From Pirellulales bacterium (GTDB lineage: Bacteria > Planctomycetota > Planctomycetia > Pirellulales > Lacipirellulaceae), in assembly GCA_019636345.1 (NCBI GenBank), contig JAHBXQ010000001.1:62001-126000 (forward strand): 64,000 nt of DNA, given 5' to 3'. The translations under genes were made by a program, and so were the position numbers. The notes under the pieces are model-generated. The model had not been told where the DNA came from. It did not search any database and was given only the letters and a program-made list of their open reading frames with translations. Numbering within the stretch: the first letter of the stretch is position 1; the number at the start of each line of letters is the position of its first letter. Positions 1 through 10,043 of the stretch are shown here, in pieces.

Positions 1-128
1 GAGACTTCGCCTCATGAGACTTTGCCGGTTATGCCGATGAGGACAAGGACGCGCATTCTCGCCGCACGCGGCGCGGTGCATTGCGCGGCGACGCCTGAAA
101 GGGGGGCTCCTTTCACGCGGACGACATC

Positions 129-1346
129 GTGGCGCCTCGGGCCCGACTCATCGTGCTTCTCTTGCTGGCGACGTGGCTCTCCGCCGCGTCGGGGTGCAGT
201 CTCGTGCTGCCCCAGACCGCCCAAAAGCCGGTCATTCGCAACCCGTTCCCGCAATTGAGCCGCGTGGCGGTCGCCCCGTTCTTCAACCAAAGCGACGAGC
301 CGACCCTCGACGGCCGCGAAGTCGCCATGGCGTATTACGCCGAGTTGCAGGGGGTCCGCGGGTTCGAGGTCGTTCCGGTCGGGGTCGTCGAGGAAGCGAT
401 TATCGCCCACAGGATTGATCTGCGCAGCCCGGGCGAAGCTCGACGGTTGGCCGCAGAATTGGGGGTCGACGCAGTCGTCGTCGGCTCGGTGACCGACTAC
501 ACCCCCTACTATCCGCCGCGAATCGGCCTGCGGGTCGAGTGGTACGCCGCGAACCCCGCATTCCACGAGATCCCCGCGGGTTACGGATTGCCCTTTGGCA
601 CGCCCGAAGAGGAGTTCATCCCTGACGACTTGGCCTACGAGGCCGAACTCGCCGCGGCGAAATCGGAGATGGCGGCGCTCACTCCGGGCCTCGAAGCCGT
701 TTGCATTCCGCTGCCGAAACCGCCGAGATCCTCCGACGACGATGACGTCGACCAAGGGCGCGAACTCCCGGGCATTCCTGGGGAGGAGGGCTCGTCGGGG
801 CGGTTCATCGATCCCGCGATGCGCTCGGCTCGTCGCGATTCGAGCGAGCTTGAGCCTTTCGCCCCCAGCACGTCCGGCGAGCAGGTTGCCGGCGACGTCC
901 GGTGGGTGCAGGCACAGGAGGAACTGCCGACGCCGGCAGGAGGACGAAATTCGAGCGCCGCGCAGCCGTGGACCGGCGCGGGGCCGCTAGCGGGTCCTCC
1001 GATCGGCACAGACGGTGCGACGCCGCCCCCGGGCGCAATCGGAACAAACGGCGCGTGTTTCCCAGCGGCGCAGGTCGGGACGCGCCAACCGACGTGCGGA
1101 CCCCACTTCGGACCCGTGCTGGCGCACACCAGAATCTACCGCGGCGACGACGGCGACGTGACGCAAGCCCTGCAGGGATACGCCTTTTTCCGCGACGACC
1201 GCCGCATCGGCGGGTGGGAATCGTACCTCCGGCGGAGCGACGACTTCACTCGCTTCTGCTGTCACATGCACATCTCCGAGATGCTCTCGGCCCGCGGCGG
1301 CAGTCGCAAAACGCAGTTGGTGTCTCGCTGGCCAGGCGACCGATAA
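129..1346 (+). CDS. Planctomycete-type lipoprotein with CsgG/LpoB-like N-terminal fold
   Basis: The 405-residue product begins at a GTG codon. It opens with a hydrophobic signal ending in a lipobox (LSAASGC, Cys23), so it should be lipid-anchored on the periplasmic side. Residues 40-130 (RVAVAPFFNQSDEP, then a strand-helix pattern ending in ELGVDAVVVGSVTDY) resemble the CsgG/TolB-N/LpoB group of outer-membrane lipoprotein folds; this is pattern recognition, not an alignment. A conserved-looking block with tyrosines and prolines follows (about 135-175). Residues 210-330 are low-complexity, rich in Gly, Pro and acidic residues. A structured tail at about 340-395 (HTRIYRGDDGDVTQALQGYAF) returns to a folded pattern. 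A short conserved protein follows on the same strand. The specific role is unknown. Confidence is high that it is a gene and moderate on the fold. Confidence 0.8.
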   Translation: MAPRARLIVLLLLATWLSAASGCSLVLPQTAQKPVIRNPFPQLSRVAVAPFFNQSDEPTLDGREVAMAYYAELQGVRGFEVVPVGVVEEAIIAHRIDLRSPGEARRLAAELGVDAVVVGSVTDYTPYYPPRIGLRVEWYAANPAFHEIPAGYGLPFGTPEEEFIPDDLAYEAELAAAKSEMAALTPGLEAVCIPLPKPPRSSDDDDVDQGRELPGIPGEEGSSGRFIDPAMRSARRDSSELEPFAPSTSGEQVAGDVRWVQAQEELPTPAGGRNSSAAQPWTGAGPLAGPPIGTDGATPPPGAIGTNGACFPAAQVGTRQPTCGPHFGPVLAHTRIYRGDDGDVTQALQGYAFFRDDRRIGGWESYLRRSDDFTRFCCHMHISEMLSARGGSRKTQLVSRWPGDR

Positions 1347-1502
1347 CGCACAGTAGGCAAGGTCCCCGACGCGCACGGATGCGCAAGCGTCGCCCTTGCC
1401 TGCGACGACCCCGGCCCGTCGTCGCGAGTGCCTGCCCGTGAGCCCGCCCCCCTGGCGCGACCGCCGACTCGCCTGCGCCCTTGCCGCGTGGAGTCCCCTT
1501 TC

Positions 1503-1739
1503 GTGAACGATGACATCAACGTCTTGGCCCTGGTGAAGGGGAAAGAACGGTACGTCTTCCTGTTTGAAGATTCGCAACGGGCCGAGGCGCTGCGCACGCT
1601 TGGGCGGTTCGCCTCGAATCCCGAGCTCAGCTTCAACTGGTACGACGCCGCGGTGCTGAGCCAAAAGATTCGCACCGGCGCCGAAGCTGCCAGCGACCCC
1701 CTCCCGCGCCGCGTCAACCTGACGCCCTCGGAGGAGTGA
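1503..1739 (+). CDS. Small conserved hypothetical protein
   Basis: This is a 78-residue protein starting at GTG 1503. A longer frame upstream (from 1428) reads as Arg/Pro-rich non-coding sequence, so the later start is preferred. The body ([17 protein letters not shown], then [27 protein letters not shown]) has a clean beta-alpha pattern and ordinary composition, with a basic, flexible tail. No catalytic motif is visible. It lies between the lipoprotein and the Xer recombinase on the same strand and has no signal peptide, so it should be cytoplasmic. I do not recognise a named family. Confidence 0.7.
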   Translation: MNDDINVLALVKGKERYVFLFEDSQRAEALRTLGRFASNPELSFNWYDAAVLSQKIRTGAEAASDPLPRRVNLTPSEE

Positions 1740-1857
1740 AGAAGGGCGCGAGGCGCGAGTCTTGAGGGGGAGCACGCGGGCGAGAGATTGTTGCTCCGTC
1801 CCCCAAGTCTCGCTTCTGCAAGCGTCCTCCTGGCCCCTCAAGACTCGCGCCCGTTCC

Positions 1858-2757
1858 ATGCACCGCAAGATTGCTCAGTTTCTACGGCACTTGCATGTCG
1901 AACGGGGCGCTTCGCCGCTGACGATCAAAAGCTACCGCGAGGACCTCGAGGCGTTCGCGGAGTACTTCGCCGACGAACAGGGGGCGACTCCCGAACCCGA
2001 GACCGTGACGGCCGTGGAGCTGCGAGGATTTCTCTCGGCCTTGCATGACGCAGGGTACGCCAAGACCTCGATCGCGCGCAAGTTGGCGTCGCTCCGCAGC
2101 TTTTATCGGTTCGGGCAACGCCAGGGGTGGATCGACACGAATCCCGCCCGGGCGCTTCGCAACCCGCGCAAGAGTCGGTCGCTGCCCCACTTCCTGACGA
2201 CCGAGGAGGTCGGCAAGCTGCTGGCCGCTCCGCCAGCCCAAGGGGATGCCGGACTCCGCGATCGGGCGATCCTCGAAACGATCTACTCGGCGGGCCTGCG
2301 CGTGAGCGAACTGGTTGGGCTCAACGACGGCGACGTCGATCTCGACCAGGGGGTGCTGCGGGTCCGCGGCAAGGGGCGCCGCGAGCGGCTCTCGCCGCTC
2401 GGGTCGTACGCGGTCCGGGCGCTCCAAAAGTGGTTGGCCGCCCGCGAACTCGCGCCGAGCGAGAAGGGGGGCCGCGAGGCGCCGGTCTTCACGAACCGGT
2501 TCGGCACACGGCTCACGACGCGCAGCGTGGGACGTATGCTTGAGAAGTATCTCCGCGAGACGGGGCTCGACCAGCGGACCAGTCCCCACACGCTGCGGCA
2601 CAGTTTCGCCACCCACCTGCTCGACCGCGGCGCCGACATCCGCAGCGTCCAGGAGCTTCTTGGCCACAAGAGCCTGGTGACGACGCAAATCTACACCCAC
2701 GTCAGCACCGCGACCCTCCGCGAAGCGTACGAGAAAGCTCACCCCCGGGCGCACTGA
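1858..2757 (+). CDS. xerC: Tyrosine recombinase XerC/XerD
   Basis: The product is a site-specific recombinase that resolves chromosome dimers at dif during cell division. The chosen ATG (1858) gives 299 residues, the usual Xer length; the frame is open further upstream but without Xer-like sequence. The SAM-like N-terminal DNA-binding domain covers about 1-95 and the catalytic domain about 108-295. All six catalytic residues are present: Arg148 (SAGLRVSEL), Lys172 (RGKGRRE), His244 and Arg247 ([12 protein letters not shown]), His270 (LLGHKSL) and the nucleophile Tyr279 (TQIYTHV). The ending (VQELLGH, AHPRAH) looks more like XerC than XerD, but the assignment between the two is uncertain. No phage or integron genes are adjacent, which supports a housekeeping role. 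Confidence 0.93.
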   Translation: MHRKIAQFLRHLHVERGASPLTIKSYREDLEAFAEYFADEQGATPEPETVTAVELRGFLSALHDAGYAKTSIARKLASLRSFYRFGQRQGWIDTNPARALRNPRKSRSLPHFLTTEEVGKLLAAPPAQGDAGLRDRAILETIYSAGLRVSELVGLNDGDVDLDQGVLRVRGKGRRERLSPLGSYAVRALQKWLAARELAPSEKGGREAPVFTNRFGTRLTTRSVGRMLEKYLRETGLDQRTSPHTLRHSFATHLLDRGADIRSVQELLGHKSLVTTQIYTHVSTATLREAYEKAHPRAH

Positions 2758-3577
2758 CCCGGCGGATTGTCGCGGATTGAGCGGATCGATGCGGAGGAGC
2801 CTGGCAGCGTGCGTCCGCCCGCCGCACCCGCGTCTCATTCTGGTCGTGATACCATTTGCGCCCTTGGAAGGGTGGCTGGGGTCGCAGCGCAGCGGAGCCC
2901 CCAGAGAATCCGCTGGGGGCTCACTTCGTTCGACCCCAGGCACCCTCAAATTGGCAAATGGCATCACTACCCTCATTCTTCTCTCGCCCCGGCGGCGCCG
3001 CCACGATTCCTTGTAACGTTTGCAGCTGGGCGCCGCTCGTGAGGGAGACGAGGCAATCATCGGCCCCGGCGAGTGCCGGCGGGCCGTCGTGACGACCAAC
3101 CGACGAGCGGGCGCGGTCGAAAGTTTCGAGCAGGCAACTCGGCGTCCGATGGCGCCGGCCGCGCCTTGCTCGGCCGGTTGGACAATCGAACTCTCTCCCC
3201 CACGGCGTCCCGGCGACACTCTCTCCCGCCGGGGCGCCGTGTTTCCTGCGCCTCGTTCGCAGAAACTTGCTCATTGCGAAGCGGCCTGAGTTGCTTCCTG
3301 GCGGATGCAACCGGACGCTGACGCGTCCCGCTCGCCTCAAGGAACGGCTGTGCGAGTCGTAGGGGCAGAGAGGGTTTGATCGGAATATCCGGCCCCAGGC
3401 GGTACTCCCTCGACGCGGGGCGTTTGTTGACCGGTCGCCACCTGCGACGTATCTGTTTGGCATCAGGTTCGCGCGTCATCGCTCCCCAACTGTCGCGCGG
3501 CGTCAACATCGCCGTATTGCCACCGCCGTCGGCGGGCGCCTCCCGCGTCCCCGCGGCCGCCGGGAGCGTCACGCGCC
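2758..3577. other. Intergenic region with palindromic repeat
   Basis: The region between xerC and the response regulator is 820 bases long. It holds repeat copy A (2842-2972). The remainder is GC-rich with several short frames on both strands, none with a convincing protein composition or ribosome-binding site. No tRNA or other RNA gene was recognised. Confidence 0.6.
2842..2972 (+). repeat. Palindromic interspersed repeat, copy A
   Basis: This imperfect palindrome of about 130 bp has termini GTGATACCATTTGC and GCAAATGGCATCAC. Inside lie two abutting hairpins. The left is TGGGGTC...GAGCCCCCA around GCAGCGCAGCG and the right is TGGGGGCTC...GACCCCAG around ACTTCGTTCG. The two hairpin loops differ, which gives the element an orientation. 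Further copies lie at 9771-9904 (inverted) and 12365-12499 (same orientation). All three are intergenic. No transposase is present, so it behaves like a non-autonomous MITE or REP-type element. Confidence 0.85.
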
Positions 3578-4957
3578 ATGATCCAGGGATCCTTGCTCGT
3601 CGTCGACGACGATCGTCACATTCGCGAATCGATGACCGAGTGGCTCGCCAGCCACGGGCTCGAGGTCGAGGCCGTCCCCGGCTCCGGCGATGCGCTCGAA
3701 CAACTCAGCCGCCGGGCCTACGACCTGTTGCTCGTCGACGTGCGGCTCAAGGACGGCGACGGGTTCAGCCTGCTCGAACAGGTTCGCCGCAACCGTCCCG
3801 AGAGTCAGGTCGTGCTGATGACCGGCTACGGCGAGCCGGAGCAGGCCGTCGAAGCGATGCGGGCCGGCGCCATCGACTACCTCACCAAGCCGCTCATCGG
3901 CGAAGAACTGCTGATGAGCCTCGAAAAGGCCCTCGCTCAGCGGCAGGTGATCGAGGAGAACACTCAGCTCCGCCGCGAGCTTGACAAGCGCACCGGGCTC
4001 GACCACGTCGTCGGGACCCACCCCCGGATGGAGCGACTGTTCGAGGTCATCGACAGCGTCGCCGACACCCGGGCCACCGTGCTCGTGACCGGCGAAAGCG
4101 GCACCGGCAAGAGCATGATCGCCCGGGCGATCCATCGCCGCAGCAGTCGCGCCGGCAAGCCGTTCATCGAGGTCGCCTGCGGGGCGCTCCCGGAGAATCT
4201 GCTGGAAAGCGAGTTGTTCGGCCATGTCGTCGGGGCGTTCACCGGCGCGACGACGGACAAGATCGGCAAGTTCAAGCAGGCGGACGGGGGGACGATCTTC
4301 CTCGACGAGATCGGCACGGCCAGCCCCGCGATGCAGGTGAAACTGCTCCGCGTGCTGCAGGAGCTGCAATTCGAGCAGGTCGGCGGCAACAAGACCTTTA
4401 AGGTCGACGTGCGGGTCATCCTCGCCACGAACGAGGACCTCGCTCAAGCGGTCGCCGAGGGGAAGTTTCGGCAGGATCTGTACTACCGCGTCAACGTGAT
4501 TAACCTGGAACTGCCCCCTCTGCGGGAACGGCGGAGCGACGTGGCGCCGCTGGCTCAGCGGTTTCTGGAACAGTTGCTCGAGGACACGAGCCGCAAGGTC
4601 GTCGGCTTCAGCGACGAGGCTCTCGCCGCGCTGGAATCCTACCAGTGGCCCGGCAACATCCGCGAACTGCAGAACGTCGTCGAGCGGGCCGTCCTGCTGG
4701 GCAAGGGCGAGTTGATCATGCCCGGCGACTTGCCGCGCGAGATTGCCGGGGCCGCGACCTTTCGGCCGCAGCGAGTCGGTCACCGGACGCTCAAGGAGGC
4801 CCTTGAGGAGCCGGAGCGAGCGATCATTCTCGAGGTGCTCGAGGCCCACGCGTGGAACCGCAACGCCACGGCCGACGCCCTGGGGGTGAACCGCACGACG
4901 CTGTACAAGAAGATGAAGCGGCTGGGCCTGGAAGACCGCGAGGAAGCGGGCCGCTAG
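3578..4957 (+). CDS. Sigma-54-dependent response regulator, NtrC family
   Basis: This 459-residue activator of sigma-54 promoters is controlled by phosphorylation. The receiver domain (about 4-120) has the acidic pocket Asp10-Asp12, phospho-acceptor Asp54 (LLLVDVRL), Thr82 and Lys104. The AAA+ domain (about 143-375) has Walker A GESGTGKS (172-179), the sigma-54 contact loop GAFTGA (219-224) and Walker B IFLDE (240-244). The C-terminus carries a Fis-type helix-turn-helix (NRNATADALGVNRTTLYKKM). The order is REC-AAA-HTH at normal family length. No histidine kinase gene adjoins it, so its partner is encoded elsewhere. The closest relatives are probably the NtrC/ZraR/AtoC-like regulators, and the target genes are not evident here. 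Confidence 0.93.
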   Translation: MIQGSLLVVDDDRHIRESMTEWLASHGLEVEAVPGSGDALEQLSRRAYDLLLVDVRLKDGDGFSLLEQVRRNRPESQVVLMTGYGEPEQAVEAMRAGAIDYLTKPLIGEELLMSLEKALAQRQVIEENTQLRRELDKRTGLDHVVGTHPRMERLFEVIDSVADTRATVLVTGESGTGKSMIARAIHRRSSRAGKPFIEVACGALPENLLESELFGHVVGAFTGATTDKIGKFKQADGGTIFLDEIGTASPAMQVKLLRVLQELQFEQVGGNKTFKVDVRVILATNEDLAQAVAEGKFRQDLYYRVNVINLELPPLRERRSDVAPLAQRFLEQLLEDTSRKVVGFSDEALAALESYQWPGNIRELQNVVERAVLLGKGELIMPGDLPREIAGAATFRPQRVGHRTLKEALEEPERAIILEVLEAHAWNRNATADALGVNRTTLYKKMKRLGLEDREEAGR

Positions 4958-5084
4958 CGGCCGGGAAAGTCGACGCCTTGCGGCCGCCGCAAGCCCGTCT
5001 AAACTTCTCGTACGCATTCCGCATGACAGGCACGGGGCCGAGTCCTCATCTGTCGTCTCCCACCGCATTCCCCCTTCGACAGCG

Positions 5085-5648
5085 ATGCTCGCCAAAGACC
5101 TTAAGCCCGGTTCGATCTTCAAACAAAACGACGCCCCGTACATTATCGAGACCGTCCAGGTGCAGTCTCCCTCGGCCCGCGGCGGCAGCACGCTGTACAA
5201 GTTCCGCGCCCGGCACTTGGTGACCAAGCAGAAGACGGACCTCGTCTGCAAGGGAACCGACAACCTGGCGGACGCCGACTTTGCAAAGCGGGTCGTGTCG
5301 CTGATGTATCAGGACGCCGAAAGCGTCCATTTTCTCGACGTCGAGAATTACGAGCAGTACAGCATCGCCGCGGCCGACGTTGCCGACGAAATGGGGTACG
5401 TCACCGAGGGACTCGAGGGGTTGTACGCCCTGATCTACGAAGGAGAGTGCGTGGGGCTGCAAGTCCCCGCCGCCGTGGCGTTGGAGATTGTCGAGTGCGA
5501 CCCCGGCATCAAGGGGAACAGCGCCACCAGCCGCACCAAGCCCGCCAAGCTGTCGACGGGTCGCATCGTGCAGGTGCCCGAGTACCTGAAGCAAGGCGAA
5601 GTGATTAAAGTCGATACCCGCACGGGCGATTTTCTCAGCCGCGCGTAA
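5085..5648 (+). CDS. efpL: Elongation factor P-like protein (EfpL/YeiP type)
   Basis: This 187-residue ribosome-binding factor has the three-domain EF-P layout. It helps the ribosome form peptide bonds at difficult sequences such as polyprolines. The tip loop of domain I reads SPSARGGSTLYKFR, matching the EfpL/YeiP form (SPTARG...TLYK in E. coli YeiP) rather than canonical EF-P, where a modified Lys sits in a PGKG loop. Here Arg32 occupies the tip, which in EfpL is used unmodified. Domain III carries the family block GIKGNSATSRTKPAKLSTG and ends VPEYLKQGEVIKVDTRTGDFLSRA, like other EF-P proteins. It follows the sigma-54 regulator by 127 bases and no modification enzyme gene is adjacent. It could be annotated simply as efp; the tip loop is the reason for efpL. 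Confidence 0.85.
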   Translation: MLAKDLKPGSIFKQNDAPYIIETVQVQSPSARGGSTLYKFRARHLVTKQKTDLVCKGTDNLADADFAKRVVSLMYQDAESVHFLDVENYEQYSIAAADVADEMGYVTEGLEGLYALIYEGECVGLQVPAAVALEIVECDPGIKGNSATSRTKPAKLSTGRIVQVPEYLKQGEVIKVDTRTGDFLSRA

Positions 5649-5735
5649 CGCACGACGCCGCGACGCTTCCCCGACCGGCGGCCAACGGCCAAAGTCGTCG
5701 GAGGGCGATTCGTCCTGGTTTCCACTGGTCTTAAA

Positions 5736-5755
5736 CCGGATCGCACGCAATCCGG
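5736..5755. terminator. Possible shared terminator hairpin between convergent genes
   Basis: CCGGAT and ATCCGG form a perfect 6-bp stem with an 8-base loop, directly after the stop codon of the minus-strand LRR gene and about 90 bases after efpL. On the minus strand it is followed by TTTAAG, only a weak T-tract. Its position between convergent genes suggests termination. Confidence 0.4.
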
Positions 5756-7369
5756 CTAGTCGGCCCCTTGCGGGGGCGGCGACTTTCGAAACTCGAGATC
5801 CGCGTCGGGGAGCGCATTTCGCAACTCCGCTTGCTCGGCGTCGGTGAACGTCGCGTCGCGAACCGTGACGGCGACGAGCGATTTGATTGCGGCCAGCGAT
5901 TTGAAGTCCTCGACCGTCAGTTCTCCCTGCCGCAGCGACAGCTCGCGCAGCAGCAGCGGCCGCAGTACGGCCAGTTCTCGGCCGGAGAGCGTCGCGTCCC
6001 CCGTGTCGAGTTCCTCCAGGTAGCGGCACCGGCCGATGATCGCCCAGTCATCGAGGGTCAGTTTCGTCGGGCCGAACCGCAGGCGCCGCACGTTTTCAAG
6101 AAGATACGGCGCAAACTTCTGCAGCGTCTTGTCGTCCATGTCGAGCGATGCGAGAGACAAGTATCGCGGGTCGACGTTCCCCGGCTCAGGGCCTTCCTGC
6201 TTGAGTCGCCGCCGCAGGCGCCGCAGGGCGACGTTGTCCGGCTGGACGAACGTCGACGCGGGGTCGAGTTCGATGCGTCCTTCCAAATTGTCTGCCAGGA
6301 ACTGCCGCACCTCCTCCTCCGTCGCGGCGATGCGGAGCTCAAGCCGCCGCAGCGTCGGCACGCGCGTCAGAGGCTGCAGGTCCTCGATGAGGCACTCGGG
6401 GGCGGCGATCCGCAGGGTTGACAAGTCGGAGGAGGCGGAAAGCTCGCGGGCGTCGGTTGCCGAACCTGCAAAACTGTAAGTCATGCGATTCGGCCGGCGG
6501 TCGATCGGCCGCAGTCGCCAGCAGTTCGAGAGCAACTCGCGGCTGCCGACGAGTCGGGCCAGCCACTGCGGCCCGACGAACTCCCACTCGCGCCACTGGG
6601 GACGCTCAAGAGGAGGGAGCGTTTCGTCGGGAGACGTCGCAGCGGTCGGGCCCCAGTACGCGAGTTGGAACAAGTAGCTCCTGCGAGCTTCCTCGGCGTT
6701 CCACCATGCTCCGGAGATTTCCTGGAACAATTCGTCGACGCGCTGGTTGGTCGCGTGATGCAACTGGTGATAGCGGGCCCACCCCATGACCCCCGCAGCC
6801 AGCGCCACAGCAGCCAGCAAGTCTGCCAGGCGCCAGCGAACGAGGCTTCCTCGCCGCCGCCGCCAACGCTCGACCGCCCAGGCGGCGAGGGAGACCAACA
6901 CGATGCAAACCGTCAAGTCGGCCGCCGCCGCGCCCCAGCGCCAACGGCGACTCTCGCCGCCGGCGAATCTCCACGCGACCGGCGCCGTCCACGCGATCGG
7001 TTCCCCGCGGAGGCGGACCGCCTCCAGCGGCAGCGTCCGATCGTGCTGCGGGTCGTAATCGAACTCGCCAGCGGCGGGCGGAGCGATGGCGAGGTTTTGC
7101 CAACTCGGACTGTATGCGTAGGGGACCTCCCTCGTCAGAAACGTCCACGGCCAGCCGTGCTCCCACGTTTGCACGAGCGTCCACGGCGCCGGCATCGGCA
7201 GGTCCGGACTCGGGGGGCGAAACTCCGGTCCCGCTTCGCTCGGCATCCCAGGCGGAACGACGACTCCTAGCGCCGCCGTCGCCGCAACGATCGCCAGCCA
7301 TGTGAGCCAGTGCAACCGCCGATGGCGCGGCTTCTGCGGGCGGTCGGCGGCGGACGGCGAGTCGCTCAT
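5756..7369 (-). CDS. Membrane protein with leucine-rich-repeat-like C-terminal region
   Basis: The product is about 537 residues from the preferred ATG at 7369 (MSDSPSAADRP); a frame extends 10 codons further upstream. A transmembrane helix lies near the N-terminus (LTWLAIVAATAALGVVV), followed by a proline-rich periplasmic loop. Two more helices follow at about 150-205 (LTVCIVLVSLAAWAV and LLAAVALAAGVMGWA). From about residue 300 onward the sequence contains irregular leucine-rich segments (LSTLRIAAPECLIEDLQPL, LRRLELRIAATEEEV, YLEELDTGDATLSGRELAVL) typical of planctomycete LRR proteins. It lies downstream of ettA and the histone-like gene on the same strand and could be cotranscribed. No catalytic motif is visible and its function is unknown. 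Confidence 0.75.
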   Translation of the reverse strand: MSDSPSAADRPQKPRHRRLHWLTWLAIVAATAALGVVVPPGMPSEAGPEFRPPSPDLPMPAPWTLVQTWEHGWPWTFLTREVPYAYSPSWQNLAIAPPAAGEFDYDPQHDRTLPLEAVRLRGEPIAWTAPVAWRFAGGESRRWRWGAAAADLTVCIVLVSLAAWAVERWRRRRGSLVRWRLADLLAAVALAAGVMGWARYHQLHHATNQRVDELFQEISGAWWNAEEARRSYLFQLAYWGPTAATSPDETLPPLERPQWREWEFVGPQWLARLVGSRELLSNCWRLRPIDRRPNRMTYSFAGSATDARELSASSDLSTLRIAAPECLIEDLQPLTRVPTLRRLELRIAATEEEVRQFLADNLEGRIELDPASTFVQPDNVALRRLRRRLKQEGPEPGNVDPRYLSLASLDMDDKTLQKFAPYLLENVRRLRFGPTKLTLDDWAIIGRCRYLEELDTGDATLSGRELAVLRPLLLRELSLRQGELTVEDFKSLAAIKSLVAVTVRDATFTDAEQAELRNALPDADLEFRKSPPPQGAD

Positions 7370-7465
7370 GCCGAGTTCCTGGCGGTCGGCGAAAACCAAC
7401 AGCGAGCAAGCGTGCGGCGTGAGTCGCGGCAGCAGTCGAACCGGGCTCCAACCCTGGAATTCGGT

Positions 7466-7894
7466 TCAGAACAATTCCAACTGCCGCAATTCCGGCTCGG
7501 CGACACTCTTGCGCGTACGCTTGACGACCGGCTTGGTCGCGGCCGGGGTCTTTTTTGCGGCCTTGGTCGTCGGCTTGGGATGCTTCCCGGCGAGCTTCTT
7601 CGCCGCCGGCGCGGCGCCCTTCGGCTTTGGCGCCGCCTGGTGGCGAGCGCTCGCCGAGCCCTTGTCCCCGCGGGCTGTCTTGGTCTTTGCGGGCTTCGCC
7701 GACTTCGCGACCTTGGCGTCTTTCTTGGCGGACGCCGGTTTGCCCGGCGAGGCCTTCTTTACGGCGGCTTTCTTCGCCGCCTTGCCCTTCGCTTTGGCGC
7801 CCTTGGACTTCTTCCCCTTGGCCTTCTTGTCGCCGAAGACGTTGTCCCAGTTGTCGGAATACTGGGCGTTCGAACCTACGCTGGTCGTGCTCAT
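7466..7894 (-). CDS. Lysine/alanine-rich histone H1-like protein
   Basis: This is a 142-residue, very basic protein. After an acidic-neutral front (about 1-22, with DNWDNVFGDKK) it is almost entirely Lys, Ala, Pro, Gly and Ser, in short irregular repeats such as KKAAVKKASPGKPASAKK. It ends in a hydrophobic patch, PELRQLELF. This composition matches bacterial histone H1-like DNA-binding proteins (Hc1/Hc2, AlgP C-terminus type), which bind DNA or RNA through disordered lysine-rich tails. There is no signal peptide. It lies 49 bases downstream of ettA and upstream of the LRR protein on the same strand. The repeats could also mark a ribosome- or RNA-associated protein. The start and stop are clear, but the function is inferred only from composition. 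Confidence 0.75.
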   Translation of the reverse strand: MSTTSVGSNAQYSDNWDNVFGDKKAKGKKSKGAKAKGKAAKKAAVKKASPGKPASAKKDAKVAKSAKPAKTKTARGDKGSASARHQAAPKPKGAAPAAKKLAGKHPKPTTKAAKKTPAATKPVVKRTRKSVAEPELRQLELF

Positions 7895-7943
7895 GGCGGA
7901 GGAGATTGTGGTCCGTTGTCTGTGGTCCGTTGGCGACGGACGA

Positions 7944-9623
<1,680 letters not shown>

Positions 9624-9770
9624 AGGGGGCTTCGCGATCGAGGGAGACGGCGGCAGGAAGGGTAAGCGGCGGGATTCGCGGTTGGGGGACGTTCAAGCTG
9701 GCCCCGAGCCGACCGCGCGATCCACCAGCCTACGCGCCCGGGGCGAGGGCTGGCAAGGCGCCCCAAAAGC

Positions 9771-9904
9771 GGGTCGTGGTACCATTTGCCAAATTGAAGG
9801 GCGCCTGGGGTCGAACGAAGTGAGCCCCCAGCGGATTCCCTGGGGGCTCCGCTGCGCTGCGACCCCGAGGCGCCCTTCCAAGGGCGCAAGTGGCATCACT
9901 ACCC
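9771..9904 (-). repeat. Palindromic interspersed repeat, copy B
   Basis: This is the same element as copies A (2842-2972) and C (12365-12499) but in the opposite orientation. The ACGAAGTGAGCCCCC hairpin comes first and the GCTGCGCTGCG hairpin second. The ends are GTGGTACCATTTGCC and GCAAGTGGCATCAC, and they have diverged slightly at the ends from A and C. It lies in the ettA/DUF456 intergenic region. Confidence 0.85.
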
Positions 9905-9942
9905 AAAAGAGCCTCCGGAGTCCAAGCCGCCCCGCGCGGGTG

Positions 9943-9982
9943 ATTCTCACTGAGAATGGCCGTCGATTCTCGGGGAGAATCG
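9943..9982. promoter_or_regulatory. Tandem operator-like palindromes upstream of the DUF456 gene
   Basis: Two dyads lie back to back: ATTCTCA-C-TGAGAAT (9943-9957) and CGATTCTC-GGG-GAGAATCG (9964-9982). They share the half-site ATTCTC/GAGAAT and their centres are 23 bases apart, roughly two helical turns. This spacing fits two dimers of a repressor or activator binding side by side. They end 61 bases before the DUF456 start codon. They could instead be small RNA hairpins in a leader. No cognate regulator is encoded nearby. Confidence 0.5.
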
Positions 9983-10043
9983 ACCACGGAACGCAACGCG
10001 GCCCGAGTAAGATCTGGGTGCGACAATTGCACGCGAGGCCGCG

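Larger units (their letters stand above)
9624..10043. other. Intergenic region between divergent ettA and DUF456 genes
   Basis: The region is 420 bases long. It contains repeat copy B (9771-9904) and a pair of operator-like palindromes (9943-9982) closer to the DUF456 gene. It must carry promoters for both flanking genes; no clear -35/-10 pair could be picked out. Confidence 0.6.

Noticed and set aside
3569-5263. A 564-codon minus-strand frame opposite the sigma-54 regulator
   Set aside because: The plus strand encodes an unmistakable REC-AAA-HTH protein over the same bases.
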